From Peptoniphilaceae bacterium (lineage in GTDB: Bacteria > Bacillota > Clostridia > Tissierellales > Peptoniphilaceae), in assembly GCA_028723425.1 (NCBI GenBank), contig JAQYEZ010000067.1, positions 1 through 34,586 on the forward strand: a stretch of 34,586 nucleotides of DNA, read 5' to 3'. The notes beneath the pieces were generated by a model. The model saw only the letters and a list, made by a program, of their open reading frames with translations, was not told the origin of the DNA and made no database searches. Made by a program: the position numbers and the translations under genes. Of the stretch, positions 16,421-23,809 are shown one piece after another (positions within the stretch are counted from its first letter, which is position 1; each line of letters opens with the position of its first letter).

Positions 16421-16482
16421 GTGTAAAATATTTTGCGTAAAGTAGAAAAAAGAGAACTCAAACTTGTAAAGATTTGTTAAAT
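16421..16482 (+). repeat. Direct repeat, copy B (IS-end sequence)
   Basis: Second copy of the 14802-14862 sequence, downstream of the Fic pair. After it the sequence differs: the transposase start and the GAGTTCTCTT arm are absent, and an unrelated 8-base inverted repeat (GTTAATTT 16484-16491 / AAATTAAC 16513-16520) appears. From 16521 to about 16780 I see no gene. Confidence 0.85.
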
Positions 16483-16782
16483 AGTTAATTTTTGGATTAT
16501 GTTTTTGTAAACAAATTAACTTAAAAGCATATATTTATTTAAATAGACCTTTTATGGTTTTGTATTTGTTAGATATAGTAAGGACTAAAGCTGGCATATG
16601 TATCTTTATTATCATTCAAAGAATAGGGAGATAAAAAATTAAGATTATAACTAGTAGGGATTTGGATTTTGATGGTTTGGACTATAAGTGTGAACTATTT
16701 TTCGGTTGACATTTACAGGAGAATATTAGGATATTCTACTTATATTTTACAAGAAATAGTTGTTGTGGTATTTTCTTTATAA

Positions 16783-16875
16783 GATACCTAGAGGTTGAAA
16801 AGTATCCGTCTCCAACGCGGCTCTTTATGAGTGTCGAGAAATGCGGGCGACAAAAGGCGGTCCCGCCTAGTTGGA
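16783..16875 (+). ncRNA. Unassigned structured RNA, riboswitch-like leader
   Basis: A clearly GC-rich block in AT-rich DNA. Possible helices: GATAC (16783-16787) with GTATC (16802-16806); an enclosing CCAAC (16812-16816) with GTTGG (16870-16874); and inside it either GCGGG (16843-16847) with CCCGC (16862-16866), or the competing TGTCG (16832-16836) with CGACA (16848-16852). A strong terminator follows at once. TTGACA at 16706-16711 could be a -35 box, with a poor -10 at 16729-16734. I do not recognise the family. No intact gene follows. Confidence 0.45.
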
Positions 16876-16907
16876 AAGCACTTCTATTAATTTAGGGGTG
16901 CTTTTTT
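16876..16907 (+). terminator. Strong terminator after the structured RNA
   Basis: AAGCACTTCT (16876-16885), eight-base loop, AGGGGTGCTT (16894-16903), then T bases to 16907. Ten pairs, two of them G-T. Confidence 0.85.
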
Positions 16908-16955
16908 GTTGGATTTTTTTGCAATTATTTTAGAGTGTGTTAATACTCAATCAGA

Positions 16956-17141
16956 TTGTTGACAAAGTACATACCAGAAATGAAGCCCATAGAACAAATT
17001 AGAAAGTATATAAGGACCATGGGATTTAAGAATGAACTATTTCATTTTCTATCTGATGTAGTAGATAGATTATGTAATCCAATAAATAATTTAACAAAAG
17101 AAATGGTTAAAAGTATAACTCATAGGGATTGGTTGTATTAA
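16956..17141 (+). pseudogene. C-terminal fragment of an IS630-family transposase
   Basis: The 61-residue frame contains YIPEMKPIEQIRKYIR, the IS630 DDE region with its last acidic residue (family form PYTPEMNPIEQIWKEIR), then VVDRLCNPINNLTKEMVKSI and HRDWL, also typical of that transposase C-terminus. The first two thirds of the gene is missing, there is no ribosome site, and the frame begins at a TTG only by chance. Downstream, TTAGTTGTT (17151-17159) and AACAACTAA (17208-17216) form an inverted repeat. Confidence 0.75.
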
Positions 17142-17214
17142 AATGTTTTATTAGTTGTTATCATTATAAGCGAAAATAACAATTATTTTAATGTATAAAT
17201 ATTAATAAACAACT

Positions 17215-17261
17215 AAAAAAGTGATGAGCAGAATAGAATTAACTATTCTGCAACACCACTT
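17215..17261 (-). terminator. Terminator of tmRNA
   Basis: On the minus strand a two-part stem: AAGTGGTG with CATCACTT (outer, one G-T pair) and GCAGAATAG with CTATTCTGC (inner, perfect), six-base loop, followed by six Ts (A bases at 17215-17220). Confidence 0.85.
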
Positions 17262-17345
17262 CACTATGTAAATCATCCTTACTCAAGAAAAAATAAAACT
17301 AAAACAATGTTTTACAAAGTGCATTGAGTTCGGATGTGAACTCAT

Positions 17346-17702
17346 TGGTGGAGATGAAGGGATTCGAACCCTTGTCCGTAGAGGCCTTGTAAAAAGCATC
17401 TACATGCTTAGTAAGTATTTAATTTTCCCAAGATTCTTATCTACTCACAAATAATTAATTTTGGTAGCTTCATAGATACTATTAAAACTCAAAGCTTTGT
17501 AATAATAGTTTGTCGCTAACTTATGAAATGAGTAGAAAACTTGCGACAAAAAGTTTTCTAGCCATTGCAGGCTTATTACTAAGCTGCAAGAGCGAATTGT
17601 TCGCTATTATTGTTTGCATTTATATTTAATTTGCAAGTTTACGACTTGCCAAACGGCATGCAACTAAAAACTCATCAACTACGTCGAGACCAAAACATCC
17701 CC
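17346..17702 (-). ncRNA. ssrA: tmRNA (transfer-messenger RNA)
   Basis: Rescues stalled ribosomes with SmpB and tags the nascent protein for proteolysis. The minus strand begins GGGGATGTTTTGGTCTCGAC (5' end, 17702) and ends GGGTTCGAATCCCTTCATCTC with CACCA, forming the tRNA-like domain. The resume codon GCA is at 17617-17615 and the tag frame reads ANNSEQFALAA followed by TAG (17581-17579). The LAA end is the normal protease signal. Downstream on the minus strand is a 7-base hairpin (GAGTTC/GAACTC, about 17325-17345), and the terminator is about 85 bases on. At 357 bases it has normal length. Confidence 0.95.
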
Positions 17703-17712
17703 ATGTTTTTAG

Positions 17713-17741
17713 ACTATACTTTAGTCAAGGCTTATTGTCAA
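17713..17741 (-). promoter_or_regulatory. tmRNA promoter
   Basis: On the minus strand a perfect TTGACA (17741-17736), 17-base spacer, TATAGT (17718-17713), eleven bases before the tmRNA 5' end. Its -35 box overlaps that of the divergent glgC promoter. Confidence 0.85.
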
Positions 17742-17763
17742 AAGTTAAAAAGATTTATATAAT
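17735..17763 (+). promoter_or_regulatory. Glycogen operon promoter
   Basis: TTGTCA (17735-17740), 17-base spacer, perfect TATAAT (17758-17763). This predicts a leader of about 78 bases before glgC. I see no riboswitch or CcpA-type operator in it. Confidence 0.75.
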
Positions 17764-17848
17764 TAAATTAGTAAAGAATCAAATTTAGAAATATTTAATT
17801 CTGGGTATAGGTATATTAAAGATGTGATTAAAAATTATAGGAGGCCTT

Positions 17849-18982
17849 ATGAGAAGTACAAATCATGTAGCAGCAATGCTTTTGGCAGGAGGTCAAGGTT
17901 CAAGACTTAAAGCTTTGACCAGAGATATGGCAAAACCTGTTGTTCCTTTCGGCGGAAAATATAGGATAATTGACTTTGCTTTAAGTAACTCTACAAATTC
18001 AGAGATAAGAGATATTGGCGTCTTAACCCAATATAAGCCACAACTTCTGAATACACACTTGGGTATTGGTTCTGCTTGGGACTATGATAGAAATTCTGGT
18101 GGCTTAAGAATTCTTTCACCTTATTATACTGAAGAAGGTGGTAGATGGTTTGAAGGCACAGCAGGAGCTATATACGAAAATATTAGATATCTTGATAATG
18201 TAAACCCTGAATACGTTTTAATTCTATCTGGGGACCACATATACAAGATGGACTATAGTAAGCTTTTGAATGTTCACAAGGAAAAAGGAGCAGATTGTAC
18301 CATTGCAGTTATGGAAGTTGAATGGGAGGAAGCCAGCAGATTTGGAATTATGAATACTGATGATGAGGGAAGAATTGTAGAGTTTGAAGAAAAACCAGTA
18401 AATCCTAAATCTAACTTAGCTTCTATGGGTATTTATATGTTCAATTGGAAAGTTTTGAGAAAGGCACTAATCGAAGATCACGAAGATCCAAATTCTTCTT
18501 ATGACTTTGGAAAGGATATTATTCCTAAATTGTTAAGGGAAGGTTCTCCACTATATGTATATAAATTTGATGGTTATTGGAAAGATGTTGGAACAGTTAG
18601 AAGTTATTGGCAAGCAAACCTCGATTTAATCAATCCAAATAACCCCTTAGATATTCACGATGATGACTGGAGAATTTATACAGCTTCATTAAATTTGCCA
18701 CCTCATAGAATTGGTAAAAATGCAGAACTTTCTGATGCTTTGATTAACGAGGGATGTATAATTGATGGAAAAGTTAACAATTCTGTCTTATTTTCAAATG
18801 TAATTATTGAAGAAGGTGCAGAAGTTTATAACTCTGTTGTTCTTTCTGGAACAATAATAAAATCTTCTAGTAAAGTCTACAATGCAGTTATAACTGAAGA
18901 TATGGTTATTGATAAAAATATAGGCAGCAAGGAAAGTAAATCTGTATTTTTAGTAAGCTCTGAAGGAATTGAGGAGGAGTAA
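17849..18982 (+). CDS. glgC: Glucose-1-phosphate adenylyltransferase
   Basis: Makes ADP-glucose from ATP and glucose-1-phosphate, the committed step of bacterial glycogen synthesis. The 377-residue protein has the nucleotide loop [10 protein letters not shown] (11-20), [13 protein letters not shown], the metal-site GDHIYKMDY and the sugar-phosphate motif EFEEKP. A left-handed beta-helix makes up the C-terminus. GGAGGCC precedes the ATG. It is followed after 3 bases by glgD, and the two probably form a hetero-tetramer. Confidence 0.95.
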   Translation: MRSTNHVAAMLLAGGQGSRLKALTRDMAKPVVPFGGKYRIIDFALSNSTNSEIRDIGVLTQYKPQLLNTHLGIGSAWDYDRNSGGLRILSPYYTEEGGRWFEGTAGAIYENIRYLDNVNPEYVLILSGDHIYKMDYSKLLNVHKEKGADCTIAVMEVEWEEASRFGIMNTDDEGRIVEFEEKPVNPKSNLASMGIYMFNWKVLRKALIEDHEDPNSSYDFGKDIIPKLLREGSPLYVYKFDGYWKDVGTVRSYWQANLDLINPNNPLDIHDDDWRIYTASLNLPPHRIGKNAELSDALINEGCIIDGKVNNSVLFSNVIIEEGAEVYNSVVLSGTIIKSSSKVYNAVITEDMVIDKNIGSKESKSVFLVSSEGIEEE

Positions 18983-18985
18983 GAT

Positions 18986-20101
18986 ATGCAAAATATAGTT
19001 GCTTTAATATATAGTTCAGAATATGAAGAAAGTAATTATGACAGTTTATGTAAGGTAAGACCTGATTATATGCTTCCTTTTGCTGGAAGATATAGGATAA
19101 TAGATTTTGCACTTTCAAATATCTCTAACTACAATATCACAAGCGTTGTTTTATATGCTGGTCTTAATATAAGATCAACCTTGGACCATGTTGGAAATGG
19201 CAGGAATTGGGAATTGAATAGAAGGATGGGAGGACTTAAAATTTATCCTTCTATTTACAATAAAATGGATAGCAATTCTGAGATTGAAACATATTTTTCT
19301 TCTATGAAGTTTTTTGAGGACTCTAATAGAGAATATGTTTATATAACAAACCCTATGTATATTACCAAAGTTGATATATCTGATGCATATGAAACAATGA
19401 TTTCTGAAAATCTTGATTGCCTAGTTTTTTCTAAAAAAGTTAAGGATGATTATGGTTTTTATTTGAATAGACGAATAATTAATCTTGATGAAGAGGGAGA
19501 AGCTATTGGTGTTGGTATAAACCTTGGTCTACAAGATGAAATTGAACTATTTACTGGATCTATTTTGATTAAAAAATCAATCTTTATGGATTTACTCAGA
19601 TACTCAATAGAAAAAAATAATGCAGATACTGTACTTGAAGCAATATTTAAATATCCTAAGGAAATTATAACTGGTCTTTACAGGTCAAGTTCAACTTTAC
19701 AAGTAATACAAGATACTTTGTCTTATTATGATGCAAATAGAAAACTTTTGGATAGGGATTATTTTAATGAGCTTTTCTATGAAAATGGAATGGTTTATAC
19801 TAAATCTAAAGACGAACCGTCAACAGAGTATACAAAAGACTCGGTTGTTAAAAATTCCTTGATAGCAAATGGTGCTATTATTCAAGGTCATGTAGAAGAT
19901 TCTATTATATTTAGGGGTGTAACTGTTAAAAAAGGAGCAGTTGTAAAAAATTCTATTGTATTTCAAGGTACAATAGTTGGAGAGGGATCTATATTGAATA
20001 ATGTTATCACAGATAAGGATACCATTATAGGCGACCACATTCATTTATTTGGAAATAGGATTCATCCATTCCTAACAGAAAAAGGCGAACACATTAATTA
20101 A
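18986..20101 (+). CDS. glgD: GlgD, non-catalytic partner of ADP-glucose pyrophosphorylase
   Basis: A 371-residue GlgC paralogue. It keeps the fold ([27 protein letters not shown]-terminal beta-helix repeats) but the N-terminal GGxGxRL loop is replaced by ALIYSSEYEESNYDS, and the GDH metal site by TNPMYITKVD. In Firmicutes GlgD modulates GlgC without activity of its own. GAGGAGGAG at the end of glgC serves as ribosome site. It is a known pseudoenzyme, unlike the GlgP-like protein further down the operon. Confidence 0.95.
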   Translation: MQNIVALIYSSEYEESNYDSLCKVRPDYMLPFAGRYRIIDFALSNISNYNITSVVLYAGLNIRSTLDHVGNGRNWELNRRMGGLKIYPSIYNKMDSNSEIETYFSSMKFFEDSNREYVYITNPMYITKVDISDAYETMISENLDCLVFSKKVKDDYGFYLNRRIINLDEEGEAIGVGINLGLQDEIELFTGSILIKKSIFMDLLRYSIEKNNADTVLEAIFKYPKEIITGLYRSSSTLQVIQDTLSYYDANRKLLDRDYFNELFYENGMVYTKSKDEPSTEYTKDSVVKNSLIANGAIIQGHVEDSIIFRGVTVKKGAVVKNSIVFQGTIVGEGSILNNVITDKDTIIGDHIHLFGNRIHPFLTEKGEHIN

Positions 20102-20112
20102 AGGGGTTTAGA

Positions 20113-21540
20113 ATGAAAGTTTTATTTTTAGCAAGTGAAGCAGTACCATTTGTAAAAACAGGAGGTCTAGCAGATGTAGCTGGCTCTCTACCAAAAGAGT
20201 TAAAGAAAAATGGAATTGACGTTAGAGTTGCTCTACCTTTGTACAAGACTATAGATAATGTATATAGGTCAAAGATGAAAAAAGTAACAGAATTTTATGT
20301 AGACCTTGATTGGAAACATCAATATGCTGGAGTATATGCTATTGACTGGGATGATGTTACATATTATTTTATCGATAATTTGGAATATTTTGACAGACCA
20401 AGTCCTTACGGATATGACGATGATGGTGAAAGATTTATCTTCTTTTCAAAGGCTACAACACTGCTTTCAAAAAAAATAGACTTTAAACCAGATATTATCC
20501 ATACAAATGATTGGCATACGGCCTTGGTAAATGTTTATGTCAATGATTTTAGAAAGGGAGATCATTTCTTTGATGATATTAAAACATTATTTACTATACA
20601 CAATTTAAAATATCAAGGAGTATTTGATTCGGGCTATCTTAAATTCACTGGTTTGGATGGGTCATATTTTAACGAAAATGATTTAAAATACTATGAAGCT
20701 ATTAATCTTATGAAAGGTGGTATAGTTCATTGTAATTATTTAAATACTGTTTCTAAAAACTATGCTAGAGAAATAAAATATCCTTTCTATGGGGAAGGGC
20801 TTGATGGTATAATCAGGAAATATGAAGCTAAGCTTTCTGGTATAGTTAATGGAATTGACTATGATATATGGAATCCAAAAACTGATGAATTTATATTTAA
20901 GAATTACAGCCTGGCTACTATAAAGAATAAGAAAGCTAATAAGCTTGGTCTACAAAAATTATATTCTCTTCCACAAAGAGAAGATGTTCCTTTAATTGGA
21001 ATTTGTTCAAGACTTACAGCTATGAAAGGTTTTGACTTGGTAAGATACATTTTGGAGGAGCTCTTACAAGAAGATATTCAGCTTGTAATTATTGGTACTG
21101 GTGATTATACTTATGAAGAAATGTTTAAGTATTTTGAATGGAAGTATCCTAAAAAAGTTGCTGCAAGGATATACTATGACGGTGAAGAAAGTCATAAATT
21201 ATATGCAGGATGTGATTTTTTGATGATGCCATCAATATCAGAACCATGCGGAATAAGTCAATTAATAGCTATGAAGTATGCTACACTTCCAATAGTAAGA
21301 GAAGCTGGTGGTTTGAAAGATACAGTTATTCCTTACAATGAATACACTAAGGAAGGAACAGGATATTCTTTTAAAAATATAAATGCTCATGAGCTTTTAT
21401 TTACTACTAAAAAAGCTATTGAAGTCTATCTTAATAAGAAGGATGACCACCTAGCTTTGATGAAAAACGCTATGAGTGCTGTTCATGACTGGAAGAAGTC
21501 AGCAGAAGAATATGTTAATTTGTATGAGAGTTTAATTTAA
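20113..21540 (+). CDS. glgA: Glycogen synthase (GT5)
   Basis: Extends alpha-1,4-glucan from ADP-glucose. The 475-residue protein has the ADP-glucose motif KTGGLADV near residue 15, HTNDWHTAL, NGIDYDIWNP, the SRLTAMKGFDL segment with its Arg and Lys, and the catalytic-Glu loop SISEPCGISQ near the C-terminal third. All key residues are present, so the enzyme should be active. It starts 11 bases after glgD, with AAGGGG in the gap. Confidence 0.95.
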   Translation: MKVLFLASEAVPFVKTGGLADVAGSLPKELKKNGIDVRVALPLYKTIDNVYRSKMKKVTEFYVDLDWKHQYAGVYAIDWDDVTYYFIDNLEYFDRPSPYGYDDDGERFIFFSKATTLLSKKIDFKPDIIHTNDWHTALVNVYVNDFRKGDHFFDDIKTLFTIHNLKYQGVFDSGYLKFTGLDGSYFNENDLKYYEAINLMKGGIVHCNYLNTVSKNYAREIKYPFYGEGLDGIIRKYEAKLSGIVNGIDYDIWNPKTDEFIFKNYSLATIKNKKANKLGLQKLYSLPQREDVPLIGICSRLTAMKGFDLVRYILEELLQEDIQLVIIGTGDYTYEEMFKYFEWKYPKKVAARIYYDGEESHKLYAGCDFLMMPSISEPCGISQLIAMKYATLPIVREAGGLKDTVIPYNEYTKEGTGYSFKNINAHELLFTTKKAIEVYLNKKDDHLALMKNAMSAVHDWKKSAEEYVNLYESLI

Positions 21541-21544
21541 ATAG

Positions 21545-23809
21545 ATGGATATGAAAAATAATATCATAGAAAGAATACAAAATTTTTTGTATTCTTTTTA
21601 TGCTAAAGACGTAAAAGATGCAAGAATTAATGAAATTTATCATGGTCTCTGTCACTGCCTAATGGAAGTTATAGGAAAAAGATGGGTTGAGGCTAAAAAA
21701 ACTCACTTTGATGAAAATTATTATATTTTAAGTTTTGAGTACATGCCTGGTAGGTTTTTGGAAAATAACATTAGAAAATTAAAAATTGAAGATAAAATAA
21801 GAGAGGCTCTTAAGGATCTTGGCTTTAGTTATGAAGAAATTTTATCTTATGAAGAAGAACCATCAATTGGCAATGGTGAAATAGGCATAGGCTCATCTTA
21901 TATATTAAATGAGCTTACAAAAAGGAATATAAAAACTTTGGCTTACTCCCTAAGATATGAAGGCGGAAATATGAGACAAGTCATAAAAAATGGTATGCAA
22001 GTAGAAGTTTCAGACCATTGGCTAAATAGTGCTAACAAATGGGAACACAAGAAGGGCTTTTATACAGAGCTTGAAATAGATGGAAAAAAGCTAAAGGCAA
22101 CAGCCTATGATATGCCAGTTCTTAGTGATAAAACTGCTTATGTAAATACCTTAAGGTTATGGTCATCAAATCCTATTTCAAAAATTGATTTTCAAGATTT
22201 TTCTAGGGGTGATTTGATAAAAGCCTATGATGATTACATAATGGATTCATCTATAACCCAGTTTTTATATCTTGATAATTCTACCTATGAAGGAAAATTT
22301 TTAAGATTAAAACAAGAATATTTTTATGCCTATGCTTGTGTGCATGATATTTTTAGAAGATACTTTAAAAATTTTAAAGACGTAGAAAAAATTAAGGATA
22401 AGATTAAAATTTTGGTTTCAGATGTTCACCCAGCTTTAGCCCTGGTTGAATTTGTTAAAGTTCTTTATGACCAATATGCTTTTACTTATAAAAAGGCAAT
22501 TGAATTTTCTAGAAATATTTTTGAACATTTTGTTTTTTTAATAACAGAAGACTCTCATGAAGAATATGACCTATCCATGGTAGAAAAACTAAATATGGAT
22601 TTTTATAAAAGTCTTGTTGAAATAAACGATTTTTTAATAGAAGAAAATCCAAAAAATCATATAATAAATAATAGTAAAGTTTCACTCAATAATATAAACA
22701 AGTACTTATCAAAAGAATATTTGATAAGTTCACAACTTATATATCAGGGTGTAAAGAAAAAAGACAAGATAAAATTAAAGAATATTAATTTTGGCATAGA
22801 TAGAGATCTTTATGGATCAAGTTGCAACAAAAGATTGGCTAAGTTTTTATATGAATATGGAATAGATGATTTTAGTGTAGATAAGATTAGAAAAGTCTCA
22901 AATTTGTATATGAATAATAGTTTTATTGATGGCTTGGAAGAATTAAAAATTAAAAATAAAAAAAGCTTTATAGAAAAATATTATAAAAAAGAGTCAAGGC
23001 TTAATCCTTATTCAATATTTGATATCCAAGCTACTAATTTTCATGAAGCTAAAAGACAGTTGTTAAATGCCTTGTCAATTGCAGATTTGTATTATAGGTT
23101 AAAAGAGAATTCTAGCCTTGATATTGTCCCTACAACTTATATTTTTTCAGGCAAAGCAAATGAAGGTTATTATATAGCTAAAGAAAGTATTAAATTTATA
23201 CTTGCTTTAAAAAAAATGATAGAAAAAGATAGGCTTATAAAGGAAAAAATCAAGATACTTTTTGTAGAGAACTTAAATGTATCAAAATCTAGAATTTTAT
23301 ATCCAATTTGCGATATTTATTCAAATTTGACTTTACCCTTATATGATAATAACGGATTTGAAATTTTAGCATCTTGCATGAATTTCTCAAATGTTGTAAC
23401 AAGTAAAGGCGGCATTTCAAATAACCAAAAAGAACCAAAACATAGTTTCTATTTAATAGGCCAAGATTTAGATAAATTGGAAAGAGATAGATCTGAAAAT
23501 TCATATCAGGCAAATAACTATTATTATAGCCATGAAAGAGTTAGAAATACTGTTGATTATTTGATCAAAGAAGACTATGATAATTTCTCTTATAATTTTA
23601 AAACCATATATGATTATTTGATAAATTATAATGATAGTTTCTATATATTTAAAGATATGGAAGAAGTAAGCCAAAAAAGAATTGAAATTTCAAAAGATTA
23701 TTTAAATAAAAACTTGTGGGTTAAAAATGAAATTGATAATATTTTATGGGCTAATGAGTTTTATTTAGGTGAAAATGCAAAAAATATTGTGAAGAGGAGT
23801 AAGATATAG
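21545..23809 (+). CDS. GlgP-like protein without the PLP lysine (phosphorylase pseudoenzyme)
   Basis: The full-length fold is that of glycogen phosphorylase (754 residues; family about 750-830): SFEYMPGRFLENN (63-75), YSLRYEGGNMRQ (134-145), VNTLRLWSSNP (200-210), SDVHPALA (292-299) and FDIQATNFHEAKRQLLN (492-508) all align. Ungapped alignment from NVS (578) through the conserved Pro587 and Asp590 to Gly604 and Gly623 puts Ala609 where the family has the PLP lysine of GNMK. The phosphate-site Lys-Arg is Thr497-Asn498. The HSVNG and KTNGITPRRW segments are unrecognisable and GNGGLG is GNGEIG. No frameshift or stop is present. Phosphorolysis is therefore very unlikely; a glucan-binding or regulatory role is inferred. 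Its ribosome site is weak (GAGAG). Confidence 0.82.
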   Translation: MDMKNNIIERIQNFLYSFYAKDVKDARINEIYHGLCHCLMEVIGKRWVEAKKTHFDENYYILSFEYMPGRFLENNIRKLKIEDKIREALKDLGFSYEEILSYEEEPSIGNGEIGIGSSYILNELTKRNIKTLAYSLRYEGGNMRQVIKNGMQVEVSDHWLNSANKWEHKKGFYTELEIDGKKLKATAYDMPVLSDKTAYVNTLRLWSSNPISKIDFQDFSRGDLIKAYDDYIMDSSITQFLYLDNSTYEGKFLRLKQEYFYAYACVHDIFRRYFKNFKDVEKIKDKIKILVSDVHPALALVEFVKVLYDQYAFTYKKAIEFSRNIFEHFVFLITEDSHEEYDLSMVEKLNMDFYKSLVEINDFLIEENPKNHIINNSKVSLNNINKYLSKEYLISSQLIYQGVKKKDKIKLKNINFGIDRDLYGSSCNKRLAKFLYEYGIDDFSVDKIRKVSNLYMNNSFIDGLEELKIKNKKSFIEKYYKKESRLNPYSIFDIQATNFHEAKRQLLNALSIADLYYRLKENSSLDIVPTTYIFSGKANEGYYIAKESIKFILALKKMIEKDRLIKEKIKILFVENLNVSKSRILYPICDIYSNLTLPLYDNNGFEILASCMNFSNVVTSKGGISNNQKEPKHSFYLIGQDLDKLERDRSENSYQANNYYYSHERVRNTVDYLIKEDYDNFSYNFKTIYDYLINYNDSFYIFKDMEEVSQKRIEISKDYLNKNLWVKNEIDNILWANEFYLGENAKNIVKRSKI

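Noticed and set aside
14802-16482. Complete composite transposon carrying the Fic genes
   Set aside because: Neither flanking copy has a transposase gene or an opposite terminal repeat; only the left-end sequence is present twice.
16843-16875. T-box antiterminator (GGCGGTCCCGCC resembles GGTGGTACCGCG)
   Set aside because: The UGGN bulge that must pair with the tRNA CCA end is CGGT here, no Stem I motifs are seen upstream, and no aminoacyl-tRNA synthetase or amino-acid gene follows.
17346-17380. ssrA 3' end as attachment site of an integrated element
   Set aside because: No second copy of the ssrA 3' sequence and no integrase gene were seen in the neighbouring island.
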